64,000 bases of DNA from Salipiger profundus (GCF_001969385.1 NZ_CP014796.1:372001-436000); one strand, 5' to 3'; shown: positions 43,494-52,198, counted from the first letter of the stretch. Notes: generated from the sequence alone by a model not told the origin. A program made the numbers and translations.

Positions 43494-45540
43494 TCTGCTT
43501 CCTCAGGAGTTCGGCGAGCCGCGCAGCCTTGTCGGCGGAGGCTTGTTTCGCCTTCGGGCGTTTCTGCTGTGCCTCCGCCGCCGGCATCAACGGCAGCGAG
43601 GCGTCGAAGAGGTCCGGCTGGGCGTCGGGCGGCGGTGCGCTGCGCTCGGCATCGAGCGCGTCCCATTGATCGTCGGTCATCGAGGCCCAGCCTTTGCGCA
43701 GCGCGCCGGCCTCGGCGTAGTTCATCGTATCCAGCGCCTCGTTGCGCCGGGTCGGCTCGACTAGGACCCAGCGGCTGGTCATCACGCCATGCTTGTTGCG
43801 CGACAGCACCCGATGCTCGGCGGTGAGCATCCGGAAGTACTCGTCCCCGAGCCCCTGGGCGAACTGCGTAAAGCCCCGCTCCTCGGGATCTTCCTTGCTC
43901 AAGTGCGCGTAGAGCCCCGCCTTCATCGACGAGACGTTGAGGTTGAAGGCGCGTTTCTGCGCCCGCTTCACCTTGCCGTCCTTGCGCCGGTCGAACTTCT
44001 GCAGCGCCATCAGCGGCCCGTTTTCCTGCGAACCGCCTTTCACGATGATCACCCGCCCCCACGGGTGCGGCCTCGCCCAGCTCCACACATCGTCGGTGTA
44101 GGCACCCCCGTCGATCGCGAGGATGTCGATGGCGACCCGCAGCCCGAGCATCGTGCGCCATTCCTGCTTGAGCAGCGCGTTCAGCGCGGCCCGGCCCGCC
44201 TCGTCGCTGATGTGATGCGGGATCACGCGGTAATCCACGACCCAGCGCCGCCGGTTGCGTCCGAAGGCCACCAGCTGCACCTCGATGCGATCGTCCTGGC
44301 AGTCGACACCGGCCGCGAAGATGAAGCCCGTGCTCGGCAGGACACCGAGGTCGAGCACCGTGCCGGGCTCCGCGAGCTCCGCCCGGTCGCGCAGTTTCTC
44401 CCAGTCCGGCGCGTCGGTGGCCTGCTCGTAGGGCAGCCCCAGAACGTCGTTCCAGAACACCTGCTCGACGGCTGCCTTGATCGGGCGGCTCGTGGCCGGC
44501 GCCTTCTCCTTCTGGCGCTCCGGCCCGGGCTCGGTGTTCGCCGAGGCGCCGGCCTCGAGCCGGGTCCAGCCCATCATCTGCGCGTATTCGACCGCGATCG
44601 AGGCCCAGTCCCGCTGCGGCGCATAGGCCCGCCAAAGGTGGAACCCCGGATGGTCGCCGTGCGGGTTGCTCGGCACCCACGTGCCCTGCCGCACGATCCG
44701 TTCCTTGTCCGCGTGCCGGATCGGCGCCCTGCAGCTCTCGCAGGTGAAGTGCGCCGCGTGCAGCCGCTCGGGCTCGAGGCTCGCGCGGAAGTTCTCCCAG
44801 GTCAGCGGCTGCGCGAACCCACAGTGCGGGCACGGGACGTGGAACAACCGCTTGTCGCTCCGGTCATAGGCCTCGGTGATCCGGCAGGTGCCCTTGATCA
44901 TCGCCGTCGAGACCCGGAGGATCTTCGCGTCGTCGTAGCCCGAGGCCCGGCTCTCGGCGAGCTTCTCGGGGTCGCCCTTGTCCGACGTGTCGAACTTCGA
45001 GAGGTCATCCATGATGACCAGCCGGCGGCTCGTGCCGGTCAGGTCGGCGGGCGAGCCCGAGGACACCACCTTGAGCGAGCCGTTCCGCTCCAGCGTCTCC
45101 TGGTTGTAGATGTTGTCGCGGTTCTCACCCCGCCCTGCCCCGAAGATCTTGATCAGCCCCGGCGCCTGGCGCCGCATCGGCATCCACTTGTTGTTCACCC
45201 ACTCGCTCGCCGCGCTGGCGGTCGGGTGCACGATCAGCGAGTCGAGCGGCGTGTATTCGTGCCAGGCCCCCAGCGTCGGCTGGATGATCGACACCGTCTT
45301 GCCCCACTGCGCCGAGCCCCGGATCGTGACCTCGCGGCTCGGATGCTCCGGCGACAGCACCTCGTGGATCTCGCGCAGGAAGGCGAACCGCGAGATGTCG
45401 AACGGACCCTTGATCGGCGAGCGCTCGTCGAACTCGATGTTCTCGACGCACCATCGGGTGATGTCCGGCGGGAGCGGCGGCGCCATGGCGCCAGCCATGG
45501 CCCGGCACACCACGCGCTCGGCGGAGGTCACGAAGCCCAT
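43486..45540 (-). CDS. Phage terminase large subunit, GpA (lambda) family
   Basis: 684 residues (lambda gpA 641). Walker-A-like GSAQWGKTVSI (about 74-84) and Walker B RRLVIMDDLSKFD drive packaging; a zinc-finger pair CPHCGFAQ / CESCRAPI and nuclease residues in IFAAGVDCQDDRIEV and LAIDGGAYTDDVW follow. The gene begins at the stop of the small subunit. It cuts cos-type DNA and pumps it into the head. No defect seen. Confidence 0.93.
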   Translation of the reverse strand: MGFVTSAERVVCRAMAGAMAPPLPPDITRWCVENIEFDERSPIKGPFDISRFAFLREIHEVLSPEHPSREVTIRGSAQWGKTVSIIQPTLGAWHEYTPLDSLIVHPTASAASEWVNNKWMPMRRQAPGLIKIFGAGRGENRDNIYNQETLERNGSLKVVSSGSPADLTGTSRRLVIMDDLSKFDTSDKGDPEKLAESRASGYDDAKILRVSTAMIKGTCRITEAYDRSDKRLFHVPCPHCGFAQPLTWENFRASLEPERLHAAHFTCESCRAPIRHADKERIVRQGTWVPSNPHGDHPGFHLWRAYAPQRDWASIAVEYAQMMGWTRLEAGASANTEPGPERQKEKAPATSRPIKAAVEQVFWNDVLGLPYEQATDAPDWEKLRDRAELAEPGTVLDLGVLPSTGFIFAAGVDCQDDRIEVQLVAFGRNRRRWVVDYRVIPHHISDEAGRAALNALLKQEWRTMLGLRVAIDILAIDGGAYTDDVWSWARPHPWGRVIIVKGGSQENGPLMALQKFDRRKDGKVKRAQKRAFNLNVSSMKAGLYAHLSKEDPEERGFTQFAQGLGDEYFRMLTAEHRVLSRNKHGVMTSRWVLVEPTRRNEALDTMNYAEAGALRKGWASMTDDQWDALDAERSAPPPDAQPDLFDASLPLMPAAEAQQKRPKAKQASADKAARLAELLRKQNG

Positions 45541-46154
45541 CAGAAGTCTGCGTCCCGTTCCTCACCGTCGAGTGTCGCTCCTTCGGCAACCTCCCCCAGG
45601 GCCTCGGCCCGGCGCGCCCGATGCTCACGCCACAGGTCGAGCAGGATCTTCCGGGCTGCCTTGAAGTCGACACCGAGCTCGTCGGCCATCGCCCTGGCAC
45701 TCCTGCGCAGAAGGTCCTCGATCTGGGCAAGCTCCCGCGACAGCGCCCGCGCGGCCTCGCGCCCGGCCTTGTCCGCCAGCACGAGGCTTTCCTCGTCCAG
45801 CATGTTCTGGCGCCGCAGCCGCCGCGCCTCTTCCTCGGCCTTCTGCGTGCGCGCCAGCTCGTAGCGATCGGGATCGCTCCGCCGTAGCTCGCCCTCCCTC
45901 GGCCCAGGCGCTGCCGGCGCGTCAGCGTCGGGCCGAGCCTCGTCCTCGCGCAGGCGGCGCCTTGTGTCCGCGCCGTTTCCGAGCAGCTGCCCGGGGTCGA
46001 GCCGATGCTGAAGCGCAGCCCGGACCTTCTCGACGTCGAAGCGGCGGGCCCGACCGTCACCGGTGTAGCAGCCGTCGAGCTTGCCCTCCGAGACCCACTG
46101 GCTGACCCGACCCTTCGAGATCCCGAGCTCGTTCGCCAGTTGCGTCGTGTTCAT
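45540..46154 (-). CDS. Phage terminase small subunit (Nu1-like)
   Basis: 204 residues. The N-terminal winged HTH (TTQLANELGISKGRVSQWVSE) followed by RARRFDVEKVRAAL is of the Nu1/MerR type; a long charged helix (RLRRQNMLDEESLVL) and an oligomerisation region follow. It recognises the packaging site, probably just upstream. AAGGAG five bases before the ATG gives a strong ribosome site. First gene of the late operon. Confidence 0.88.
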   Translation of the reverse strand: MNTTQLANELGISKGRVSQWVSEGKLDGCYTGDGRARRFDVEKVRAALQHRLDPGQLLGNGADTRRRLREDEARPDADAPAAPGPREGELRRSDPDRYELARTQKAEEEARRLRRQNMLDEESLVLADKAGREAARALSRELAQIEDLLRRSARAMADELGVDFKAARKILLDLWREHRARRAEALGEVAEGATLDGEERDADF

Positions 46155-46833
46155 GCTGCTCCTTCCCGCAGGATGTTGCGAAAGCCCCTTCGTTTAGCCC
46201 CGTTCGTTTAGGCTTTTGATTTTGTTTAGCGTTTCAAAAGTCATGCGCCTCGCGACCCCGTATACGTACGAGGTCCGGGAAGGACCCATGAAATCCGGTT
46301 TGTACTGGCTTGGTAGCGCGGGCGCCGCGGAGGTGGCCGCCGCGGGAACGAGAAGTGCCCGGTGGCATCTCTGCCACAGAGCATTCGTTCGACAATTGCG
46401 TTGCACTTGGCGTCGCGGGCGAGGCTCTTGCCTGATCCGCGATACAGGGGTCCACGGTGTTGCCCTTCCACGCCAGCCGGCATGTGATTACTTCAATGGC
46501 AGGGACCGCATTGGATCGTCCTTTGCAATCGGTATGCGAAGGATACGGCAACTGTCAACAATCAGACATTGCGTCGAAGAGGAATTTACCGCTCGTCCAA
46601 ATCGAGGTTGGGGGAAACCCGCAAATCTGCAGGCTAGTAGGGAATACCCTACCTACAGATTTATCAGATTATTTTCAGACCGTTAACGAAATATTAATCA
46701 TAGCTCGGCGCGCGCGGCTTCCACATGGCCGGTGAGACCCTTGCCAGAGCCCCCTAACGTTTGCGAGGCTTTGAAGAGGCGCACGAGCATAGACGCGTCG
46801 AACCCATACGCGACAGTAATTTGAGGAAGAAAC
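46155..46833. other. Terminase upstream region: candidate packaging site and RTX promoter
   Basis: About 680 bases between the divergent terminase and RTX genes. Near the terminase end are GTTTAG repeats (46190-46230); from about 46,640 the DNA is AT-rich, with TTAACGAAATATTAATC, and then GAGGA before the RTX ATG. No gene is convincing in between. The cos site and the late promoter are expected here. Confidence 0.5.
46190..46230. repeat. Three GTTTAG direct repeats, candidate terminase-binding (cosB-like) sites
   Basis: CGTTTAG at 46191-46197 and 46205-46211 and TGTTTAG at 46223-46229, spaced 14 and 18 bases, start 36 bases before the terminase small-subunit gene. Lambda has three Nu1 R-sites near the same gene. 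Binding is inferred. Confidence 0.4.
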
Positions 46834-48969
46834 ATGCCGATTGACAACCAACAGCCAGCGAACGTCACCCACGCAGCTTCCCCGACACACGCCAACACCC
46901 TGACGCCGGTATCGAATGTCGACGACATCGAAAGCGTATTGGTCGGGGATAGCTCGATCAATCTCGACAACATCACCTACACAGGAGCGGAGGAGGCGAT
47001 TTCGCTTCTGGAGGAAGGATACACGATCAGCGAAATATCGGGGACTGATCCGACTCCTACCGTAGGGATCGGATCTGGCATCTTTCTTTCCACCGGCGGT
47101 GCCCCGGGCACTGAAAACACCAGCAGTAGCTTCACTGTGAGCCACGGTCAGCCCGGAAACGCCAGCCTCGACCAGACCGTTCAGGACGCATTCCCGGGCG
47201 CCGGCGAAACCCAGGATGCCGCGGTGGTCAGTTTCACCTTCGATTCCGCCGATGTCGGGGATGCGCCGTCGATCAGCCTCGACGTCTTCTTCGGCTCGGA
47301 TGAGTACCCCGAGTTCGTCGATAGCGCGTTCGTCGACATCGCCGCGATCTACGTGAACGGCGTAAACTATGCCCTCTTCAATCAAGACCCCAACCAACCG
47401 CTGTCGATCGTCGGAGACTCCATCAATAGCCCGGGCAACTTCTTCAACAACAACGGTGACGACGGCTCGGACGGCGACCCCTATACGGGCACTTATGACA
47501 CCGAGTACGATGGCTTTTCGACACTGTTGAACATCCTCGCCCCGATCCAGGATGGAGAGAACGAAATCACGATCGCGATCGCCGACACTGGGGACACAGC
47601 CTACGATTCAGGTCTGTTCGTCGGCAACCTGCAAGGGTCGAACTCGACGGTAAGCGGTAGCTACGTGACAGTGGAGGGCACTGGTGAAAGCGAGTCCTTC
47701 GAAGGAAATGCTGCACCTCAGCTGTTCAATCTCGGCGGCGGATCGGATTCGATCACCGGGTCGGCGGAAGAGCTCGACGGCGATGTCGTGTCCGGCTTTG
47801 GGGATGATGACAGACTAATCGTCGAAGGCGCCAGTTTCGGGTCTGATGACGTCACGGTCACCATGGGATCCGCAATTCTCGACATCGACACCGATGGCGA
47901 CGGCGTGGCGGACACGACGATCACGCTTGAGGGCGATTTTTCCGAGGCATCCTTCTCCTATCTGACGGAGGGCGGCAACACGACCATCGACGCGACGGGC
48001 GTGATTACCGGCGGGGTTGACCTGACCGGCACTGCAGGTAGCGACACGCTGACCGGAACTTCGGACGATGACACAATCGCGGCACTCGGCGGCGATGACA
48101 TCGTCGAGGGAGACGCCGGGAACGACGAAATCGACGCGGGCAACGCGAACGACTTCGTCGACGGCGGCGCCGGCAACGACACCATCCTCGGCGGCCAGGG
48201 CAACGACTCGCTTCTCGGTCGCGACGGAGACGACTGGGTCGACGGTGGCGACAACCACGATAACATCGCGCTGCACGAAGGCGACGATTACGCGCTCGGC
48301 AGCGAAGGCAACGACTCGATCGGCGGTGGCGAGGGCAATGATACGCTCTACGGCAACTCCGGGAACGACGTGATCGGCGGCGGCACGGATGACGACTACA
48401 TCAATGCCGGGGCCGATCAGGACGTTGCCTCGGGCGGCTATGGTGCCGACACGGTGATTGGTGGATCCGGCGACGACACGCTCGCCGGAAGCTTCGGCAA
48501 CGACACCGTCGATGGCGGCTCTGGCAATGACTCGATGGGCGGCGGTCTGGGTACCGACACACTCACCGGCGGCACCGGGAGCGATCAGATCGGAGCCGGT
48601 GACGGAGACGACTTCCTCTTCGGCGAGGCCGGCGCGGACTTCCTCGGCGGTGGCGCCGACGACGATGTTCTGAACGGCGGCAGCGGTGCTGATACGCTGA
48701 ACGGCGGCACTGGCGACGACACGCTGAACGGTGGTGAGGGCGCAGACCTCTTCGTCTTCAACGTCTACACCGCCGGTGAAACCGACGTCATCGAGGATTT
48801 CGAAGACGGCCTCGACATGATCCGCTTGTTCGGTGCGGGCCCTGCGTCCCTCGAGATCACGGACGTGGACGGAGGTGCCCAGGTTGAAATCGGCGACACC
48901 GGTCAGACGATCTATCTCGAGGGGATGACAGCAGACGCGCTGACCGCCGAAGATTTCCTCTTCGTCTGA
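46834..48969 (+). CDS. RTX-type calcium-binding protein with choice-of-anchor L domain
   Basis: 711 residues, acidic, no Sec signal. Residues about 30-285 form a choice-of-anchor L domain (SLDVFFGSDEYPEFVD is its hallmark); residues about 400-640 are a tandem array of nonapeptide calcium repeats (GGAGNDTIL, GGQGNDSLL, GGSGNDSMG and so on), and the C-terminus is the type I secretion signal region (FVFNVYTAGETDVIEDFED). Such proteins are exported by type I systems and fold in external calcium. It lies on the plus strand inside the prophage, between terminase and antiterminator, against the phage genes, with its own ribosome site and a terminator behind it. It looks like a lysogenic-conversion gene. 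No T1SS genes are in the window. Confidence 0.88.
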   Translation: MPIDNQQPANVTHAASPTHANTLTPVSNVDDIESVLVGDSSINLDNITYTGAEEAISLLEEGYTISEISGTDPTPTVGIGSGIFLSTGGAPGTENTSSSFTVSHGQPGNASLDQTVQDAFPGAGETQDAAVVSFTFDSADVGDAPSISLDVFFGSDEYPEFVDSAFVDIAAIYVNGVNYALFNQDPNQPLSIVGDSINSPGNFFNNNGDDGSDGDPYTGTYDTEYDGFSTLLNILAPIQDGENEITIAIADTGDTAYDSGLFVGNLQGSNSTVSGSYVTVEGTGESESFEGNAAPQLFNLGGGSDSITGSAEELDGDVVSGFGDDDRLIVEGASFGSDDVTVTMGSAILDIDTDGDGVADTTITLEGDFSEASFSYLTEGGNTTIDATGVITGGVDLTGTAGSDTLTGTSDDDTIAALGGDDIVEGDAGNDEIDAGNANDFVDGGAGNDTILGGQGNDSLLGRDGDDWVDGGDNHDNIALHEGDDYALGSEGNDSIGGGEGNDTLYGNSGNDVIGGGTDDDYINAGADQDVASGGYGADTVIGGSGDDTLAGSFGNDTVDGGSGNDSMGGGLGTDTLTGGTGSDQIGAGDGDDFLFGEAGADFLGGGADDDVLNGGSGADTLNGGTGDDTLNGGEGADLFVFNVYTAGETDVIEDFEDGLDMIRLFGAGPASLEITDVDGGAQVEIGDTGQTIYLEGMTADALTAEDFLFV

Positions 48970-48988
48970 TCGAGGATTACAATCGATC

Positions 48989-49023
48989 TGGCCGCCCGGT
49001 CGCGTATCGCAACCGGGCGGCCA
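48989..49023 (+). terminator. Strong hairpin after the RTX gene
   Basis: TGGCCGCCCGGT (48989-49000) and ACCGGGCGGCCA (49012-49023) form a perfect 12-bp stem with an 11-nt loop, 20 bases after the RTX stop. No T-run on either side. It may end RTX transcription or act on transcripts coming from the convergent NusG-like gene. Confidence 0.6.
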
Positions 49024-49069
49024 CGCAATGCGAGTGCAAGCAGGTCGTGCAGAGCTTCCCGCGATCCCG

Positions 49070-49723
49070 TCAAGACCGCTCCAGGCATTCCGTCGCCAGC
49101 GTCGCCGGAATATCCTTCCCGAAGATGTCGACCAGCACACGTGTCTCGGCGCCGTCGATGTCGACCACCTTGGCCGGCATACCCTCGAACGGACCGTAGG
49201 CGATCTGCATCACGTCGCCGGCCTCGAACTCGTGTCCCACGCGCATGTAACGCTTCAGGCCTGGAGCCAGCCGACCTCCGCCCCACTGCCGCATGAGCCC
49301 GGTCATCTTCTGCTCGGAGATCCGCAGCGGGCGGCCTCCCGTACCCATGACACCTGCGACGATGTCGAGAGCCATAAGGTCCTGCCAGCGGTTCTCGCCA
49401 GCGGGCCACCCCACGAACATCCAGCCTGGCATCAGCGGAAAGCTCTGCAGCTCGCGCTCGGGTGAGAACTGGTTCCGGCGGCGCCAGTCCTTGCGGACCG
49501 GAAGGAAGACCTCGAAGCCCGCCCGTCTTGCCAGCAGCTCGGGCACGAACACTCGCTCGCCGGTATTCGCCAGGCGCCGCTTGCGTGGCCTGCCCTGCCG
49601 GTCACGGTAGCTCTCGTAGTCCGCGCCGAGCACGCAGGTCGTGCGACCGGGATTGTTGCGGATCCGGTAGCGTACCGCGAACCAATCGATCATCCGGCCT
49701 TCGATCTTGCCCATCACGCTCAT
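49070..49723 (-). CDS. Phage NusG/RfaH-like transcription antitermination protein
   Basis: 217 residues from the ATG at 49723. The N-terminal NGN domain begins DWFAVRYRI and has FPLMPGWMFVGW, equivalent to the NusG FPGYVFV strand; an insertion with many Arg/Lys separates them. The C-terminal KOW motif is clear in FEAGDVMQIAYGPFEGMPAKVV. NusG paralogues bind RNA polymerase and alter pausing and termination. It is the last gene of the early leftward operon, upstream of the terminase and late genes, so it is a candidate late antiterminator in place of lambda Q. Overlaps its neighbour by ATGA. Confidence 0.8.
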   Translation of the reverse strand: MSVMGKIEGRMIDWFAVRYRIRNNPGRTTCVLGADYESYRDRQGRPRKRRLANTGERVFVPELLARRAGFEVFLPVRKDWRRRNQFSPERELQSFPLMPGWMFVGWPAGENRWQDLMALDIVAGVMGTGGRPLRISEQKMTGLMRQWGGGRLAPGLKRYMRVGHEFEAGDVMQIAYGPFEGMPAKVVDIDGAETRVLVDIFGKDIPATLATECLERS

Positions 49724-50310
49724 GCCGCGCCCTCCTTCGTTACAGGCAGCAGGGCCATCGCCCGTGCCTCGAGCTGCGCGTACCAGGCGAGCCACTGGCG
49801 GTCGTCGTCGTCGGCAACGCCGCGGCGCACGCGGTCCTCGCGCACCCGCTTGCTGCTGTCGTGCTCGGTCGCGCGCTCACGGATTCGGCGCCAGTCGCCG
49901 TCGTGCAGCGGCGGGCGCTTGAGCGCCGAGAGGAACTGGAACTCGGCGACCAGCGTGCCCTCAGCGAGCGCCTGCGGCCCGCGCGCCGAGCCGAACCAGC
50001 TGGCGATCACCGGGATCTCCTCGAGCGGACGCGGCGCCACCGCCTCGGCCAGCGGCGTGATCGTCGCCATGCGCGGCCAGCCCCGTCGGTCCTTGCCCTC
50101 GCCCTTCGTCTTCAGGAACTCGCGCAGCGTCACCAGCTGGTCGTCGCTGAGGTAGGCGAGCCCGTCGGCGAGATCGACGAGGAACTTGGCGTGTTTCGCC
50201 TCGGTCACGTTGCCCGGCTTGCGGAAGCCCCATGCGGTCAGCGGGTCGATCAGCAGGCGGCGCACCCGGTCCCGCTTGGTCTCGGTCTTCGTGGTCTGCG
50301 CGTCGGTCAT
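49720..50310 (-). CDS. Phage early protein of unknown function
   Basis: 196 residues from the ATG at 50310, which overlaps the stop of the replication-type gene by ATGA. The protein is basic, with RDRVRRLLIDPLTAWGFRKP at the start and a charged middle; ends LARALPVTKEG-like (MALLPVTKEGAA). No family recognised. It is co-translated with the HTH gene before and the NusG-like gene after, so a role in replication or transcription control is plausible. Confidence 0.6.
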   Translation of the reverse strand: MTDAQTTKTETKRDRVRRLLIDPLTAWGFRKPGNVTEAKHAKFLVDLADGLAYLSDDQLVTLREFLKTKGEGKDRRGWPRMATITPLAEAVAPRPLEEIPVIASWFGSARGPQALAEGTLVAEFQFLSALKRPPLHDGDWRRIRERATEHDSSKRVREDRVRRGVADDDDRQWLAWYAQLEARAMALLPVTKEGAA

Positions 50311-51008
50311 CGTCCGTCCCTTTCTCGGCAAAGGCCCGCCCGCTCACGCTCGTCCGGCGTCAGCAGGTTCGCGGCGAGGATGTGGTTGAGCACCCATGGC
50401 GTCTCTTCGGCGAGTTCCGCCAGCGCGTCAGCATGGCCGTCGCGGAACCGCTCGACGGCCCGGTTGGCCGCCTTGATCACCATCGGGTTTGGAGGGGTCG
50501 CGGGCGCGTCCGCGCGCGCGTAATGGTTCTTACATGGTTCCTGCCTTATATAGGCAGGGTCTGATTTGAACCCTTTTCGGGTCAGATTTGACCCCTTTTC
50601 CGGTCCGGATTTGAACCCTTTTATGGGGTCGGATCTGAACCCTTTTAGCGGCACCACCGACGCCCGCGTGAGGAAGCCGTAGCCACTTGTCCGGCCCCGG
50701 CCGCGACCGGTGATCCGGGTGATCCAGCGCGCCTCGACCAGCTCGGCGATCGCGCGCTTGATCGTCGACTTCGAGCGCCCGGTCAGGTCTTCCAGTTCGG
50801 CGATCGACGGGTCGCACTGCAGGGTGTGCTTGTTGGCGTAATCCAGCACCAGGACATGCGCGAGCATCTGCGCCTGCGCGCTGAGACCGGTGTCGCGGCG
50901 CACGGCCTTGAGCCAGCCGAACCGCTGGTGCTGCCACTCCTCGGCGGCGATCAGGCGCGCGCCTTCCGGCGTGTCGAAGTCGCGTTGTCTTGCTGCGGAA
51001 TCGGCCAC
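50307..51008 (-). CDS. HTH replication-type protein (lambda O-like) with iterons in its gene
   Basis: 233 residues. Residues about 40-115 form a winged helix (AQAQMLAHVLVLDYANK, PSIAELEDLTGRSKSTIKRAI, WITRITGRGRGRTSGYGF) of the phage replication-initiator/RepA type. Its middle (LKGFRSDPIKGFKSGPEKG and following) is encoded by four iteron-like DNA repeats. The C-terminal part is helical. Lambda O has the same plan: DNA-binding domain, ori iterons within the gene, then a helicase-loader contact region. No helicase gene was recognised next to it. Confidence 0.7.
   Translation of the reverse strand: MADSAARQRDFDTPEGARLIAAEEWQHQRFGWLKAVRRDTGLSAQAQMLAHVLVLDYANKHTLQCDPSIAELEDLTGRSKSTIKRAIAELVEARWITRITGRGRGRTSGYGFLTRASVVPLKGFRSDPIKGFKSGPEKGSNLTRKGFKSDPAYIRQEPCKNHYARADAPATPPNPMVIKAANRAVERFRDGHADALAELAEETPWVLNHILAANLLTPDERERAGLCRERDGR
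50541..50647. repeat. Four iteron-like repeats with adjacent palindrome, candidate prophage replication origin
   Basis: The core TTGAACCCTTTT starts at 50566, 50588 (as TTGACCCCTTTT), 50611 and 50635 (as CTGAACCCTTTT), with intervals of 22, 23 and 24 bases, each preceded by GTCnGAT or GTCCGGAT. A palindrome CTGCCT-TATAT-AGGCAG lies at 50541-50557, immediately beside. Intervals near two helical turns and the place within a replication-type gene suggest an origin. Confidence 0.7.
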
Positions 51009-51167
51009 GTCAGCCCCTCTCGACAGGTTCGGCGCGCACAGCCTCTCCGGGCCGCGTCACGCGGTTGCGCCGCCCCATGGGCTGCGCGCGTTCGGTCGCG
51101 GAGGCGGGGCTTCTGCGTCCCTCGCCCCCGCTCAAACCCACCCGCGTGGCACGCGGGCAGGTATTCC

Positions 51168-51464
51168 TCAGCCCCGCATCGCCGGGTCCAGCGCCTTGCC
51201 GGCCCAGTAGACCGCGAGGCCTCGCGACAGCCGGTCCCGCCCCTCGTCGAAGAGCGTCACGTCGGCATCGAGGCGCGCCTCGACCACGTCGCGGGCAGCG
51301 GCGGCGATGTCGGCAAGCTCCCCGGGCGGATCATGCCCCAGCGCCAGCAGTGCGCGCTCCAGCGCCCCCACCAGGTCGGTGCAGATCACCATGCCGCCCC
51401 GGAACAGGACGACGGCGGTGGCGGCGGTGAGCAGCCGCGCGGTCGGGCTCGGTTTACGGGTCAT
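51168..51464 (-). CDS. Small phage protein of unknown function
   Basis: 98 residues from the ATG at 51464, overlapping the methyltransferase stop by ATGA. A short hydrophobic N-terminal stretch (LLTAATAVVLFRGGMVIC) is followed by an acidic helical part (GELADIAAAARDVVEARL). No family recognised. Coupled to the N6-methyltransferase gene. Confidence 0.55.
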   Translation of the reverse strand: MTRKPSPTARLLTAATAVVLFRGGMVICTDLVGALERALLALGHDPPGELADIAAAARDVVEARLDADVTLFDEGRDRLSRGLAVYWAGKALDPAMRG

Positions 51465-52198
51465 AGAAGGCCCCCTCTCGGTGGTTTCAGATGATCGGGC
51501 AGCGGCGGGTAGTCGCCCGGCCGGGTCAGCTCGAGCCGACACGGCGGTATCCGCACGAAGCGCGTGGTGCGTTCGAGGTGAGCGTCATCGTCGCGCCGCC
51601 ATACGAGCCACGAGTAACTCGTCGCGCTGGTCGGTTTCTCCGCCTTGCCGCCACCTTTCCCGTCCGGCTTCCAGATCGGCACGTCGGGGTCGAGCAGAAC
51701 GCCCTTCCACATGACGACACGCTCCACGAACGGCAGCACGAAGGCCTCTGGCGTCTCCTGGAAGAGCGAGCGGTAGCGGTCGACGCCCTCGACGAAGGAG
51801 GTGCGCACCAGCATCGCCACGCCGCGCCGCGCGTAGGTCAGCGCCTGCCGGATGAAGTCCGCGCCCAGCCGGAACGGTGGGTTGGTGATGATCCAGTCCA
51901 CGTCCGGCGCATCCTGCCCCCAGGGGATCAGGAAATCGGCGATACCCGCCTGCCCCGGCCAGCCGTAGTCGTGCACGTCGGTCGCGTGGACATGGTCGAA
52001 CTCCTCGCCCAGCACCCGGGCGAGATAGCCCCGGTTGCAGGCCGGTTCCCACGCATGCTGAAGGTGGAGCGGCTCGCCCTGGTCGCGCAGGAAACGCAGC
52101 AGCGCCCGTGTCGCCCAGGGCGGTGTCGGGAAGTCGTCGAGACTGTCGACGGGCTCGGCGCGCTGCGCCATGACGGCGGCGGAACGGTTGGCGTTCAT
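51461..52198 (-). CDS. Phage N6-adenine DNA methyltransferase-like protein
   Basis: 245 residues from the ATG at 52198. DFPTPPWATRALL at the start, the SAM-binding motif in HAWEPACNRGYLAR and the catalytic NPPF in WIITNPPFRLG mark a class of small phage-encoded N6-adenine methyltransferases. The rest is a target-binding part. It may protect phage DNA from restriction or affect replication timing. Lies in the early operon between two HTH-type genes; overlaps both by four bases. Confidence 0.85.
   Translation of the reverse strand: MNANRSAAVMAQRAEPVDSLDDFPTPPWATRALLRFLRDQGEPLHLQHAWEPACNRGYLARVLGEEFDHVHATDVHDYGWPGQAGIADFLIPWGQDAPDVDWIITNPPFRLGADFIRQALTYARRGVAMLVRTSFVEGVDRYRSLFQETPEAFVLPFVERVVMWKGVLLDPDVPIWKPDGKGGGKAEKPTSATSYSWLVWRRDDDAHLERTTRFVRIPPCRLELTRPGDYPPLPDHLKPPRGGLL

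Noticed and set aside
43789..45864. Plus-strand frame of 691 codons opposite the terminase gene
   Set aside because: The minus strand encodes a full GpA terminase with all motifs; the plus frame has none.
46287..46300. Match CCATGAAATCCGGT shared with 16654-16667
   Set aside because: A 14-base match is expected by chance several times in a window of this size, and the flanks do not match, so it is not taken as an att core.
46216..46686. Frames in the terminase-RTX gap
   Set aside because: Several frames overlap in different phases; none has a ribosome site or a family-like pattern. The region more likely holds packaging and promoter signals.
48000..48760. Repetitive DNA in the RTX gene as a possible CRISPR or satellite array
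   Set aside because: The periodicity is 27 bases and in frame, encoding Gly-Gly-x-Gly-x-Asp nonapeptides, so it is a coding repeat.
49462..50523. Plus-strand frame of 353 codons opposite the NusG-like and neighbouring genes
   Set aside because: Antisense shadow; the minus-strand genes are coupled by ATGA overlaps and have recognisable domains.
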